A stretch of DNA of 64,000 nucleotides from Thiomicrorhabdus sp963677355 (GTDB lineage Bacteria; Pseudomonadota; Gammaproteobacteria; Thiomicrospirales; Thiomicrospiraceae), in NCBI GenBank assembly GCA_963677355.2, contig CAXXXQ010000003.1, forward strand, positions 62,001 to 126,000. The letters are read 5' to 3'. The position numbers were made by a program, and so were the translations under genes. The notes under the pieces were generated by a model, which was given only the letters and a program-made list of their open reading frames with translations, did not search any database and was not told the origin of the DNA. This document shows positions 34,047-42,764 of this stretch, piece by piece; position 1 is the stretch's first letter, and each line of letters begins with the position of its first letter.

Positions 34047-34929
34047 AAAAGCACAAGATTGGCAAAAAGAGCGTGAACTGTCTAATCGCTTTTGGTTGAA
34101 TCTGATTATCAAAATTGCCTTATTTATGCCGCGTTGGAGCGTCAGACTGCTGCTGCATCCGATAGTCGCTTTTTATGTCGTGCTCGCAGCCAAAAAACGC
34201 AAGATTTCCTATCACTACTTATCGCAGTCTCTACAGACAAGCCCGAATATCCTGCATGCCTACAAGCATTTTTATTGGTTTGCAGCGGTTTTGCTAGATA
34301 GGGTCTATTTTTTGACAGGGAAAACAGAGATATTCGATATTCGCTTCTCTCGTCGTCAGGAGGTCATTGATTCCTTTAAGGCTTGTCCGGGACAGTTTTT
34401 CATCAGCGCCCATTTTGGTGGTCTAGAAGCACTCAAAACTCAATCTATGTCCCGAGACTATGAAATCAGGCCGGTTATGAAGATTGACCATAACCAGACC
34501 ATTGTCTCGCTTTTAAAAGAGTTGAATCCCGATTTTTATAAAAGTGTCATTCCCTACAAAGGCTTAGAAACGGCGTTTACCATACAACAAACATTGGAAA
34601 ACGGTATATCTATTGCGCTCTTGGCCGATCGTCCGATTGATTCTAATAAAATTATTCCGGTTAAATTTTTTGAGGGTGAACTCTTCTTGCCTGCCGGCCT
34701 GTTTCAAATGATTCTAAAATTCAAACGTCCGGTTAATGTATTCTTCAACCGTTATGAAGGGGGGAATCGCTATGATGTGGAATACTACCCTATTAGCGTT
34801 GAAGCGGATGAGACTGTTGAGTCACTGGCTCATAAATACGTTGCTTTGTTAGAGAAGCAGTGTCGGCAATCGCCTTACAACTGGTTCAATTTCTACCCTT
34901 ACTGGCTGTCTCCAAATGAAAAAGAGTAA
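34039..34929 (+). CDS. LpxL/HtrB-like lysophospholipid acyltransferase (aryl-polyene locus)
   Basis: The 296-residue protein resembles LpxL acyltransferases: an N-terminal hydrophobic stretch, FFISAHFGGLEALKTQS as the acyltransferase motif, a central SIALLADRPID and a C-terminal YNWFNFYPYW typical of the family. In many aryl-polyene clusters this domain is fused to a family 2 glycosyltransferase; here the glycosyltransferase is a separate gene on the other strand. ATG 34039, overlapping the previous stop, is preferred over the upstream codon at 34009. Confidence 0.85.
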   Translation: MIKKAQDWQKERELSNRFWLNLIIKIALFMPRWSVRLLLHPIVAFYVVLAAKKRKISYHYLSQSLQTSPNILHAYKHFYWFAAVLLDRVYFLTGKTEIFDIRFSRRQEVIDSFKACPGQFFISAHFGGLEALKTQSMSRDYEIRPVMKIDHNQTIVSLLKELNPDFYKSVIPYKGLETAFTIQQTLENGISIALLADRPIDSNKIIPVKFFEGELFLPAGLFQMILKFKRPVNVFFNRYEGGNRYDVEYYPISVEADETVESLAHKYVALLEKQCRQSPYNWFNFYPYWLSPNEKE

Positions 34930-35539
34930 TCTGCATTTAATTTCGCTATTTTTCGCCATGCTGATGGTTAGCCACTCAGGTTTTTGTGGGAAAACGCCTT
35001 CTTCTGACGGCTCTCAACTCGATGTTTTGTTCTCCAGCTTAAAGCAAATTCAGCAGTCTGAGAGCCGATTCACGGAAACTCAATATGACGTTTTGTTGGA
35101 ACTATCTTTTCAGAAAAAAGGGACTATGAAATATGTGGCTCCTAATTACTTCGCTCAGTTTTATGAAACCCCGATCAAAGGTCAGATGATCTACAGCAAT
35201 AGCAATGTCGTCATTGAATTCCCAGATAAAAAGCTCACATTAGATGCTCGAAACTACCCACAGGTGTTGAGTTTTTCGCGCTCGATTTTGAATATCCTGA
35301 ACGGCGATAAAGCAGCGCTTGAAAAAGATTTTGAGTTTAACTATACATCAAGTGAATCGGATCATTGGGAGCTTACCCTTATTCCCCGACAAGCGCTTGC
35401 AAAATATATTCAAGCGATCTCTATTAAAGGCCAGCAAAATACAATCAATAGCCTGTTATTCACACAAAGATCGGGCGATTGGCGGGAGCTAATTTTAAAT
35501 CCGATATCGATTCCTTCTCTGAGCGGCAACCCAAGTTAA
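34916..35539 (+). CDS. LolA-like outer-membrane lipoprotein carrier
   Basis: The 207-residue product has a signal peptide (hydrophobic about 6-20), then the LolA-type start LDVLFSSLKQIQQSESRFTE and the strand pair FQKKGTMKYVAPNYFAQFYE. LolA-like proteins ferry lipidated molecules across the periplasm. In this locus it probably handles the polyene lipid after the MMPL exporter rather than general lipoproteins. The start overlaps the previous gene by 14 bases. Confidence 0.86.
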   Translation: MKKSNLHLISLFFAMLMVSHSGFCGKTPSSDGSQLDVLFSSLKQIQQSESRFTETQYDVLLELSFQKKGTMKYVAPNYFAQFYETPIKGQMIYSNSNVVIEFPDKKLTLDARNYPQVLSFSRSILNILNGDKAALEKDFEFNYTSSESDHWELTLIPRQALAKYIQAISIKGQQNTINSLLFTQRSGDWRELILNPISIPSLSGNPS

Positions 35540-35556
35540 ACCGAGTTATTTTATCC

Positions 35557-37881
35557 ATGCATTCACTTTTGTATTCACATAAAACATTGATCTGGATAGC
35601 CTCGTTTATCATGTTATGGGCTTTGGTTTTAAGCGTTAGTAAAACAAGTTTGTTTCAAAACAATATGACTAGTTTTTTCCCTAATCAGGAATCCTTGGGA
35701 ATGAACTATTTGAAAAGTCAGTTGAACAGCGAGCAGCAGAATCAAAACTGGTTGATGCTGTCGGTCCGCCAAACGTTTTTAACGCAGTTCGAAAGCACGA
35801 ATGATCAGTCGCTAAAAAAGCTGTTGGCTGGGGCTACAGGTGTCAAAACCGTTTTAAATGGGTCCGAGGTAGTTCGTGGGCCGCTTGAGCAGACACCACC
35901 TCCGGCTTTATACGCTTATCGTTATTTGTTGACCGATTTCAATCTTGAAGTATTGCCGGTTGAGATCGGAAAGCGTTGGGAAGAGTTGCAGTTAGGTTTG
36001 GTGTTGGATAAACGCTGGCTACTTTCCGATCCGACTTATCAATGGCTTAATTACCAGCAACAGCTCCATCCAAATATGAAGCTAGCCAAAAAGGACGGAC
36101 GATGGTTTGATGAAGGTACAAATCAATCCTTGTTATTGATCGAATTTAGCGGAAACAAAATCGAATTAACAGCTTTGGATGATTCCTTGCAACAGTGGCT
36201 TGGAACGGATAACTACGTTCTGTCCGGTTATAAATGGGTGGCAACGAAGGCTGAAGCGGAAATCAAACAGTCTGTTACGCTGGTCAGTGTTCTAGCCAGT
36301 TTAATGGTCGTCATTGCTCTTTTGTTGGCGTTTAGGTCAAGCAAACTCCTGTTCTACAGTAGCTTACCTTTATTGGCTGCGGTAGTTGTTGGGATGCTTG
36401 CAACCATCACTGTTTTTGGTCAGATTCAGGTTATTACTTTGGCGCTCGGTGCGATTTTGCTTGGTGTCGCCATTGATTATCCGATTCATGTTTTATCTGC
36501 TTATCAAAGTCGCCAAGAGGCCGTCTACGGGAAAATCTGGTCGACAGTCAAACTGGGTGCGACTACTAGTATTCTTGGTTTTATTGCGCTTTTCTGGGTA
36601 GATGTGAATGGCATCAAACAGGTTGGTGTTTTTGCCGGTAGCGGATTATTGGCTGCGCTGCTCGTTACGGCCAGTCTGCGGCCTTATTTCGCGACATATT
36701 TTGAACTACTGGCATGCCCGCAGACATCAGAGGGCTTGCAAGCAAATAGTCAGGATCAGCTTATGAAGATGGATTCTAGAGCTCTACTTATCTTTTTGCT
36801 TGCTACTACCTTAGGTGGTTCTGTTTTTATATTAAAACCAGCGAAATGGCAGGATGATATCGCTAGCCTTTCTCCAGTCTCGCAAAGCTTGATTACAGCT
36901 GATCAAGAGTTGCGCAGCCTATTTAAAGCCAATGAAGTCGGTAAAAAGATTTTAGTTAGCAGTAGTTCAATGGAAGTTTTGCTACAAACTGAAGAGCTTC
37001 TGTTTCCTATATTGGAAAACTTAAAAAAACAGAAACAGATAACCGGTTATCACATGTTGGCGCAGAGCCTACCCAGTCAAGCTAAACAACAACAGAGGCA
37101 AGCGATTTTACCAGATAATGAAAGCATTGAAGGGTGGATTAATCAGGCAATTGAGCAAACGCGCTTTAAGACGACTCACTTCAAGGCTTTTGCGGATGAA
37201 CTTGCTGAAAGTAAGCAATTGCCTTTGCTGGACTATGAAAAATACATCTTTTTGACATCCAACCAAGTAAGCCAAGGGTCACGGGGTTGGTTTAAAGATC
37301 AAAATCGTTATATCGGTGTGATAGAGCTTTCCGGTGTCGAATCGGATAGTGCAGTTATCAATGCTCTAAAGGCTTTCTCGCAAGATGATATTACCTACTT
37401 TAATCAGCGTAAACTGGTAGCAGATCAGATTCAACAGACTCGCCACGCTATCTTCACCATACTAATCATTATTTCCTTTCTGCTAGTTATGATTATTTGG
37501 TCGAAATATCGACGCCTCGCTGCTGTACTCAATATCACACTACCGATAATCGCTGCTTTCTGCCTGCTATACAGCAGCTTGGCACTTCTGGGAGTATCGT
37601 TGAATATATTCCATCTTATGAGTTTCATGTTGGTGGCTGCGATCGGTATTGATTACAGTTTGTTGTTCTTTGAAGCTTCGACTCAAGATAGGGGCTTTGA
37701 TGAATGGAAACGATCGGTAAGAATCGCTTTCCTGACCACTATTGGGTCATTCAGTATTTTAAGCTTCAGTGATATTCAAATACTCAACTCTATCGGTATG
37801 ACCGTCTTATTTGGGGTTATTTGGTTATATGCAATCTTATATGTCGCTCATTATAAGCAAGTCCGTCAATACCCCATTTGA
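35557..37881 (+). CDS. MMPL/RND-family exporter of the aryl-polyene locus
   Basis: The protein of about 774 residues has the duplicated RND layout. One N-terminal membrane helix and a large periplasmic loop are followed by a five-helix block around residues 230-390 (LGVAIDYPIHVLSAY). A second helix, loop and five-helix block follow (AAIGIDYSLLFFEAS near 725). The two GxxIDY motifs are the hallmark of MMPL exporters. Its role would be to move the aryl-polyene lipid from the inner membrane to the periplasm. The start is uncertain: ATG 35557 follows the LolA stop by 17 bases, whereas an upstream TTG frame would overlap LolA. It converges with the glycosyltransferase gene 9 bases away. Confidence 0.88.
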   Translation: MHSLLYSHKTLIWIASFIMLWALVLSVSKTSLFQNNMTSFFPNQESLGMNYLKSQLNSEQQNQNWLMLSVRQTFLTQFESTNDQSLKKLLAGATGVKTVLNGSEVVRGPLEQTPPPALYAYRYLLTDFNLEVLPVEIGKRWEELQLGLVLDKRWLLSDPTYQWLNYQQQLHPNMKLAKKDGRWFDEGTNQSLLLIEFSGNKIELTALDDSLQQWLGTDNYVLSGYKWVATKAEAEIKQSVTLVSVLASLMVVIALLLAFRSSKLLFYSSLPLLAAVVVGMLATITVFGQIQVITLALGAILLGVAIDYPIHVLSAYQSRQEAVYGKIWSTVKLGATTSILGFIALFWVDVNGIKQVGVFAGSGLLAALLVTASLRPYFATYFELLACPQTSEGLQANSQDQLMKMDSRALLIFLLATTLGGSVFILKPAKWQDDIASLSPVSQSLITADQELRSLFKANEVGKKILVSSSSMEVLLQTEELLFPILENLKKQKQITGYHMLAQSLPSQAKQQQRQAILPDNESIEGWINQAIEQTRFKTTHFKAFADELAESKQLPLLDYEKYIFLTSNQVSQGSRGWFKDQNRYIGVIELSGVESDSAVINALKAFSQDDITYFNQRKLVADQIQQTRHAIFTILIIISFLLVMIIWSKYRRLAAVLNITLPIIAAFCLLYSSLALLGVSLNIFHLMSFMLVAAIGIDYSLLFFEASTQDRGFDEWKRSVRIAFLTTIGSFSILSFSDIQILNSIGMTVLFGVIWLYAILYVAHYKQVRQYPI

Positions 37882-37890
37882 ATTGGATTT

Positions 37891-38643
37891 TTAGCTGCGG
37901 ATGATATTAGGCTTTTTAAAAATTGAACGAATTAATCCGGACGGATTCATCCACTTTGACAGGAGTTTCTTGGCGACCATTAGCGTGATATGAGAGATAT
38001 CAAAGCCAGCACGGAAATAGCTTTCTCGACGATTTTCTGAGTAGATAGTCTCAATCGGAATAAAAGCAAACAGAAATCCTCTGTGTGCCGAGTCTATCAA
38101 TACTTCACTTTCAAAAACAAAACCGGATTCATTTTGATACGGAAAAGGCAGTTTTTTCAATAAAGCGGCAGGGTACAACCTGAAACCTGACTGACTGTCG
38201 GCAATTGGAGTACCGGCAGCCCAACTGACCCAAAAATCAGCGATACTATTGGCAATGCGTCTTGACGTCGGTGCGTTTTTTCTGTCTTTTAAACGCGATG
38301 CGATACAAAGGTTATTAGGGTGTTGTGCAAAATATGCCAATAGTTTCGGTATGTCTTCCGGGTTATGTTGGGCATCGCCATCCAGTGTGACCACACAGGA
38401 AACATCAAAGCTTAAGGCTTTGTCGAAACCGGCCTGTAACGCTCCTGCCTTGCCCTGATTCTGAGGGAGGTCTACCAAAATAGCCTCAGTCTGCTTGACT
38501 AGCTCTGCTGTATCGTCTGTAGATGCATCATTGACGACGATCACCAAAGGCGTCTGTTTAAGCGCTCTTTCAATCACACCGGTGATGGTTAATGTTTCAT
38601 TATAGGCGGGTATGACAATTGCATAATTCGGAAGGGATTGCAT
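37891..38643 (-). CDS. Family 2 glycosyltransferase
   Basis: The 250-residue GT-A enzyme starts with AIVIPAYNETLTITGVIER, has VVNDASTDDT, the nucleotide-sugar binding VVTLDGDAQHNPEDI with the DxD element, and ADSQSGFRLYP further on. This set resembles dolichyl-phosphate-sugar and polyene-locus glycosyltransferases. It would glycosylate the polyene or its lipid anchor. Its start follows the stop of the interrupted lipoprotein gene by one base, suggesting the two were once translated together. Confidence 0.86.
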   Translation of the reverse strand: MQSLPNYAIVIPAYNETLTITGVIERALKQTPLVIVVNDASTDDTAELVKQTEAILVDLPQNQGKAGALQAGFDKALSFDVSCVVTLDGDAQHNPEDIPKLLAYFAQHPNNLCIASRLKDRKNAPTSRRIANSIADFWVSWAAGTPIADSQSGFRLYPAALLKKLPFPYQNESGFVFESEVLIDSAHRGFLFAFIPIETIYSENRRESYFRAGFDISHITLMVAKKLLSKWMNPSGLIRSIFKKPNIIRS

Positions 38644-38644
38644 G

Positions 38645-38881
38645 TTAATTTATTTCTTCTAATAGAGGGATTACTTTATTTATGGCAGAACCAAATTTGT
38701 GCATATTTGTACCGCCAATCGTTGCATCATAAACCACAGAATCAATTTCTTTATGAATTTTCAGTTGCAGTCATTTTTTAATCAACGTTATCATGTTTAG
38801 TGAAGGAGCAATCTTCAGTCCATAATTAGAACATGCGGATAATAAAAATAAAGTAAATGCGACAAAAATAACTCTTGGCAT
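38645..38881 (-). pseudogene. Small lipoprotein gene interrupted by an in-frame TGA
   Basis: From ATG 38881 the frame encodes a clear lipoprotein signal (MPRVIFVAFTLFLLSAC, lipobox LSAC) and 36 residues. It then meets TGA at 38773-38771 just after an A6 run, and continues in the same frame for 41 more sense codons (including VVYDATIGGTNMHKFGSAIN) to TAA at 38647-38645, one base before the glycosyltransferase start. Both halves look like real protein, so a single nonsense mutation (or sequencing error) broke a 78-codon gene. A 36-residue truncated lipoprotein could still be made. Confidence 0.6.
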
Positions 38882-38907
38882 CGAATATATAACCGCCTTT
38901 CTGAAAA

Positions 38908-39615
38908 TCAACGTATTTTATTTAACATTCTTTGGTTATTCAAAAGATGACTGACGAACTTTCCCGTGCAGAACCAGTTTATTAAGAAAGCCTCAAAAAC
39001 CATTTTTTTTATTTGAACAAAATCGAGCTTAAAATTTGTCTCGGCGGGCAGTTTTTTAACTTTAAAGCCGAAAGTTGTCGCCATCAAGGAGCAGCGATGT
39101 AGATGGTATCTATTCGAGACAAGAACGACATCTAGAGGGGTATTATTATCCAGTAATATTTTTCGAGTCTCTTTTAGGTTTTCCAGAGTATTCCTAGAGC
39201 CATCTTCTAGAAAAATTTTGACTTGTGTTTTATTGTCTACATGCCTGTTTTGGGTTAATTCTTTAAAATAACATTGAGCAACTTCAGCTTCACTTCTCTC
39301 ATTATTAGCAGTGAGGCCGCCTTGAAAAACGATTGTTTCAGGAAGAAACTTAGCCGCCGCTTCGGCAGTGGCTTGGACGCGCTGCTGAAACTCCAGATCC
39401 ATTTGATTATTCTGTAACTGCTTACCGAAGACTATCCAGGTATTATCACTTGCACGCAACGATGAATCCGCTCTTTTTGCTGTTTGATAAACTTGATAGA
39501 AGTGCCCAAAAAAAGGAAGGCCCAGCAAAGCCAGGCCCCAGACGATTGAAATGAGCAGCATAAGTACGCCATCCCGATCAATCGATTCTTGATTTGAATC
39601 CGAATGAAGTCTCAT
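38908..39615 (-). CDS. DUF218 (YdcF/ElyC/SanA-like) membrane protein
   Basis: The product of about 235 residues has one N-terminal membrane helix (about 17-40) and a periplasm- or cytoplasm-facing DUF218 domain: NTWIVFGKQLQNN, TIVFQGGLTANNERSEAEV, DGSRNTLENLKETR and VVLVSNRYHLHRC. DUF218 proteins are linked to envelope integrity and carrier-lipid metabolism in other bacteria. Within the minus arm of the polyene locus it may help with a lipid-linked intermediate. ATG 39615 is preferred over the upstream TTG. Confidence 0.82.
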   Translation of the reverse strand: MRLHSDSNQESIDRDGVLMLLISIVWGLALLGLPFFGHFYQVYQTAKRADSSLRASDNTWIVFGKQLQNNQMDLEFQQRVQATAEAAAKFLPETIVFQGGLTANNERSEAEVAQCYFKELTQNRHVDNKTQVKIFLEDGSRNTLENLKETRKILLDNNTPLDVVLVSNRYHLHRCSLMATTFGFKVKKLPAETNFKLDFVQIKKMVFEAFLINWFCTGKFVSHLLNNQRMLNKIR

Positions 39616-39664
39616 GGACAATCAAACCTATTCAAAATTAAGAGTGTAAACCATCAAAGAGATC

Positions 39665-40225
39665 TTACATATCTCCATGGACAGAGCCATCAACAGGGTT
39701 TTTCAACCAAGCGACCGCGTCAGATACATTTGCTTCAACGGTTCTGCCAAGAACCGAACATGAGCCTTTATATCCGCCAAATAGCCCGCCACTTGAATTT
39801 CGACCAAATTGAGCGCTGGAAACTTTTTTGCCGTCTTTATATAACTCCATGGTCATTTGAGTGTATTTTCGGTGACCCAAAAATGGATTTCCATCACTAA
39901 TAATGTAAGTAAATGTCGGTTTTAGATAATAGCCTGTCGGTGTTGGTTCATTAGAACCGGATATTTGTACATTGATGTTGTTTTCCGATGCGATTTCCCG
40001 GAATAATTGAGTGTATTGGGCTGGTAAACTACACTCTTTCATGGCTGCGCTACTGATTTTTCTTTTATCATCTGTTTGTTCGATCAAGGCTTCTACAGGT
40101 ATGGTGATACTTGATACAGAGTACTGTGATTTTGGGGCATCAGGAGGTTGTTTTACTTCATTACCACCACATGCTGCCAGCATAGATGTTAAAAGTGATA
40201 GAGCTAAGAGCCTAAATAAGTTCAT
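39665..40225 (-). CDS. Predicted lipoprotein in the aryl-polyene locus
   Basis: The 186-residue product has a signal peptide ending in the lipobox LAAC (SLLTSMLAACGGNEVKQ), followed by a polar linker. The mature domain has beta-rich segments (PTFTYIISDGNPFLGHRKYT, MELYKDGKKVSSAQFG) and several cysteines. I do not recognise a family. AAGGA precedes ATG 40225. It follows another lipoprotein gene after 38 bases and precedes the DUF218 gene by 49. Confidence 0.7.
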   Translation of the reverse strand: MNLFRLLALSLLTSMLAACGGNEVKQPPDAPKSQYSVSSITIPVEALIEQTDDKRKISSAAMKECSLPAQYTQLFREIASENNINVQISGSNEPTPTGYYLKPTFTYIISDGNPFLGHRKYTQMTMELYKDGKKVSSAQFGRNSSGGLFGGYKGSCSVLGRTVEANVSDAVAWLKNPVDGSVHGDM

Positions 40226-40263
40226 ATTGTTTCCTTTTCAAATTTAGATAATATTTGACGAAT

Positions 40264-40668
40264 TTACATGACTGAAAGTTGAATTTGTATATTGCGATCC
40301 AAATTTTGGATCCAACCATTGTAATTGCTATGAATCGTTTTATCTTCCGGGTTGAATTCTAGGTTTCTACTCTCTTGATACAGTAAGCTATAGGATGATT
40401 TTGAGTACGGGATTTTAATCTTCGCAAGATGCGATCTTAGCAGTAATGTACCTTGAAGAGTTGAAGCGTCTTTTTCTGTAATGACCCAACCCAAACTTGA
40501 TCCTGCTCGAATAATGGCATCTTTGACGTCATTAGCTGACTTTACCGTACTAGGAACCGCATTAGATTCAATATTTTTAACTGGTTGGGATTTACACCCG
40601 GTCATTGTAAAAGTAACAAAGAGAAGAGGAAGTAGTAAAAGTGTTTTTTTCAAATTAATCTTTAACAT
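40264..40668 (-). CDS. Second predicted lipoprotein in the aryl-polyene locus
   Basis: This 134-residue protein has leader LLLLPLLFVTFTMTGC with Cys at about residue 25 as lipidation site. The mature part has a helix (SANDVKDAIIRAGSSLG) followed by strands and ends IQNLDRNIQIQLSVM, a shape like small outer-membrane lipoproteins of the DUF-type found near LolA/MMPL genes. No named family is claimed. AGGG lies upstream of the ATG. It lies 85 bases downstream of the ketoreductase on the same strand. Confidence 0.68.
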   Translation of the reverse strand: MLKINLKKTLLLLPLLFVTFTMTGCKSQPVKNIESNAVPSTVKSANDVKDAIIRAGSSLGWVITEKDASTLQGTLLLRSHLAKIKIPYSKSSYSLLYQESRNLEFNPEDKTIHSNYNGWIQNLDRNIQIQLSVM

Positions 40669-40753
40669 TATTTAAACCCTTTGGTTAAGTACATTGGAAA
40701 GCAAATTTACGGAAAACTATTGTAAGGCATTTTACCCGTTTGGTAAGAGTTTT

Positions 40754-41482
40754 TTAGGACATCCCGCCGTCAATTGAAAAGGTCTGCCCGGTGATGTAGG
40801 CTGATTTCTTAGAAGCTAAGAAGCTGACTAAATCCGCGACTTCTTGTGCTGTGCCTGCTCTTTGCATCGGCACAATTTGTTTTATTGCGCTATCCGAGAA
40901 GCTGTTTTCAGACATTTGACCTTCAATGACACCGGGAGCGACAACATTGACAGTAATTTTTCTGGAAGCAAGCTCTAATGCCAAGGATTTACTAGCGCCG
41001 ATAATACCGGCTTTCGCGGCTGCATAATTGGTTTGACCACGATTACCTAGTACTCCAGCCACGGAAGATATGTTAATAACACGACCCCAGCGAGTACGTA
41101 TCATGGGTAAAAGCAAGGGTTGTGTAATATTGAAGAATCCGTTAAGAGAAACATCAATGACTTTCGTCCACTGTTCTGCTGTCATGCCAGCCATAACCGC
41201 ATCATCATGAATGCCGGCGTTATTGACAATGACTTGTACTACCCCTGACTCTAGTATTTGCTCAGCCGCTTGGCTTGTTTGAACTTCATCTGTTAGATTG
41301 AATTGGATGGCCTTTGCTTGGCCGCCTGAACGCTTGATATCGTCAACGATTTTTTCTGCTTTTTCTAGCTGGGTATTGGCATGAACCCAAACATGATAGC
41401 CATCCGAAGCCAGCTGTTTGGCTATGGCTGAGCCGATATCGCCCGTCGCTCCCGTAACCAGGGCATTTTTTAAATCTGACAT
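40754..41482 (-). CDS. FabG-like 3-oxoacyl-ACP reductase (aryl-polyene ketoreductase)
   Basis: This 242-residue short-chain dehydrogenase has the NADP-binding TGATGDIGSAIAKQLA, NNAGIHDD, the catalytic Ser in INISSVAGVLGNRG and the YAAAKAG pair (Tyr, Lys). The C-terminal GQTFSIDGGMS is typical of FabG. In this context it reduces the 3-keto group after each extension. It starts two bases after the dehydratase stop, so it belongs to a tight ketosynthase/chain-length-factor/dehydratase/reductase unit. Confidence 0.92.
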   Translation of the reverse strand: MSDLKNALVTGATGDIGSAIAKQLASDGYHVWVHANTQLEKAEKIVDDIKRSGGQAKAIQFNLTDEVQTSQAAEQILESGVVQVIVNNAGIHDDAVMAGMTAEQWTKVIDVSLNGFFNITQPLLLPMIRTRWGRVINISSVAGVLGNRGQTNYAAAKAGIIGASKSLALELASRKITVNVVAPGVIEGQMSENSFSDSAIKQIVPMQRAGTAQEVADLVSFLASKKSAYITGQTFSIDGGMS

Positions 41483-41484
41483 AG

Positions 41485-41937
41485 TTAATTAACACTTTCC
41501 TTTTGCAATGCGACTAGAACTCTTGCGGTACAAGATATTGTCCCATCAGGGTGTATGACGGTTAAGTCATACAGTTTGCTGTTGTCATCACTCAAAACGA
41601 CAGAGCCTCGAACTTCTAAAAACTTTGCAGTAGTATCAAAGCCAAACCATTCCACCGATTTGACCGCAGCGATATAACCTAAACGGGGTTTACAGGTGTT
41701 TTCCCTATCAAGAATACCTCCATGGATGGCAATCGCCTGCGCTGCGTACTCAATTAAATGCATTTTTGATAGCATCCCGTTTTGCTTGAGAGGATTATCT
41801 GGACTTAAATGTGTTGAAGTGCGGCAGCAAATCTGATCCTGAGTATAAGTATGTACTTCTTCCAATAAACACATATTCGCTTTGTGCGGAATCAAAGCTT
41901 CAATTTGTGCTTTATTGAATAGTATTGATGTGGTCAA
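41485..41937 (-). CDS. Hotdog-fold acyl-ACP dehydratase (ApeP-like)
   Basis: The 150-residue protein has IEALIPHKANMCLLEEV at the N-terminus, the form of the first strand and loop of FabA/FabZ-related dehydratases in aryl-polyene and xanthomonadin loci, followed by MLSKMHLIEYAAQAIAIHGG, the central hotdog helix with an acidic residue. It probably pairs with the shorter dehydratase on the plus arm. Its ATG overlaps the chain-length-factor stop by four bases. Confidence 0.85.
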   Translation of the reverse strand: MTTSILFNKAQIEALIPHKANMCLLEEVHTYTQDQICCRTSTHLSPDNPLKQNGMLSKMHLIEYAAQAIAIHGGILDRENTCKPRLGYIAAVKSVEWFGFDTTAKFLEVRGSVVLSDDNSKLYDLTVIHPDGTISCTARVLVALQKESVN

Positions 41938-42761
41938 ACCAAGGTAACCTGTAATGAAGTGTATGAATTTAAAGCGAACTGGAAAGAGTTCGCTTCTGAA
42001 ACGATATTTTTACCTGCCAAAACGCTTAATAAGTCATAAGCCTCTGCTGCAGGCACGCCTGAATATGGATTGTCGGAATCGCACACCTTCAGGGTTGCTT
42101 GATTGGCAGAAGAAATCTTCAATTCTAAACCTAAGGTATGATTCTGTGTTTCGTTGCCATCACTCATTGCCTCCAGAACCAAGGCGAATGCAAAAGGAAC
42201 GCCGGATTTACCGGATGCTTTTACGGGCATTAACTCATCTAGCGGATTATCGTAAATAACAACCAATACAGGTGTTTTTGTCTCTTGAGATTGGAGCACT
42301 GCTTCGAGCAAGCCGTTGGCGACACTATATTCGCCTGCCGAAATAGCCGTAGCCGGTGCTTGGTTTTGCTGACCAATCATCCAATAGCCGGCCGGTGCAT
42401 TGTGCACTGAATTATGAAACTGAGTTGGGGAAATCAACGGTTCTTCATCGGCCACGGTTTGACACATTCTGGCAGAGATAAAGGTATCGCCATCTTTGGA
42501 GATGAAAACAACGGGGACTTGTGTTTCCGGCGATTGCGACCTTGAATAATAATCGGTCAAGGCTTCTTCAGCGGTTTTCAATGCTAACTTGATGGTCGCG
42601 GTAGTACGTCTGCGTTCATTGGCAGGTAAAAACGTAGGGCTGTACTTTGCCAGCGGTTGTGTTACATCCGACTGAAAATCTTGCTTAACTTTTTTTTGTA
42701 ATTCCGAAAAATCGGCAATATCCGGAGCTGTCACGCCGACACCTAGAATGTGAGCTCGCAT
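41934..42761 (-). CDS. Ketosynthase-like chain-length factor
   Basis: The 275-residue protein is a shortened thiolase-fold ketosynthase homologue: MRAHILGVGVTAP start, NERRRTTATIKLALKTAEEA, SPTQFHNSVHNAPAGYWMI and PATAISAGEYSVANGLLEA, where the nucleophilic cysteine of a true ketosynthase is missing (ISAGE). Such proteins (PF13723) form a heterodimer with the active ketosynthase and set the polyene chain length. It begins three bases after the ketosynthase stop codon, which supports a heterodimer. Confidence 0.87.
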   Translation of the reverse strand: MRAHILGVGVTAPDIADFSELQKKVKQDFQSDVTQPLAKYSPTFLPANERRRTTATIKLALKTAEEALTDYYSRSQSPETQVPVVFISKDGDTFISARMCQTVADEEPLISPTQFHNSVHNAPAGYWMIGQQNQAPATAISAGEYSVANGLLEAVLQSQETKTPVLVVIYDNPLDELMPVKASGKSGVPFAFALVLEAMSDGNETQNHTLGLELKISSANQATLKVCDSDNPYSGVPAAEAYDLLSVLAGKNIVSEANSFQFALNSYTSLQVTLV

Positions 42762-42764
42762 ATC

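Noticed and set aside
38771..38773. TGA in the small lipoprotein gene read as selenocysteine
   Set aside because: No selenocysteine-insertion hairpin directly follows, no redox context such as CxxU is present, and the protein is a lipoprotein of unknown function; nonsense change or error is simpler.
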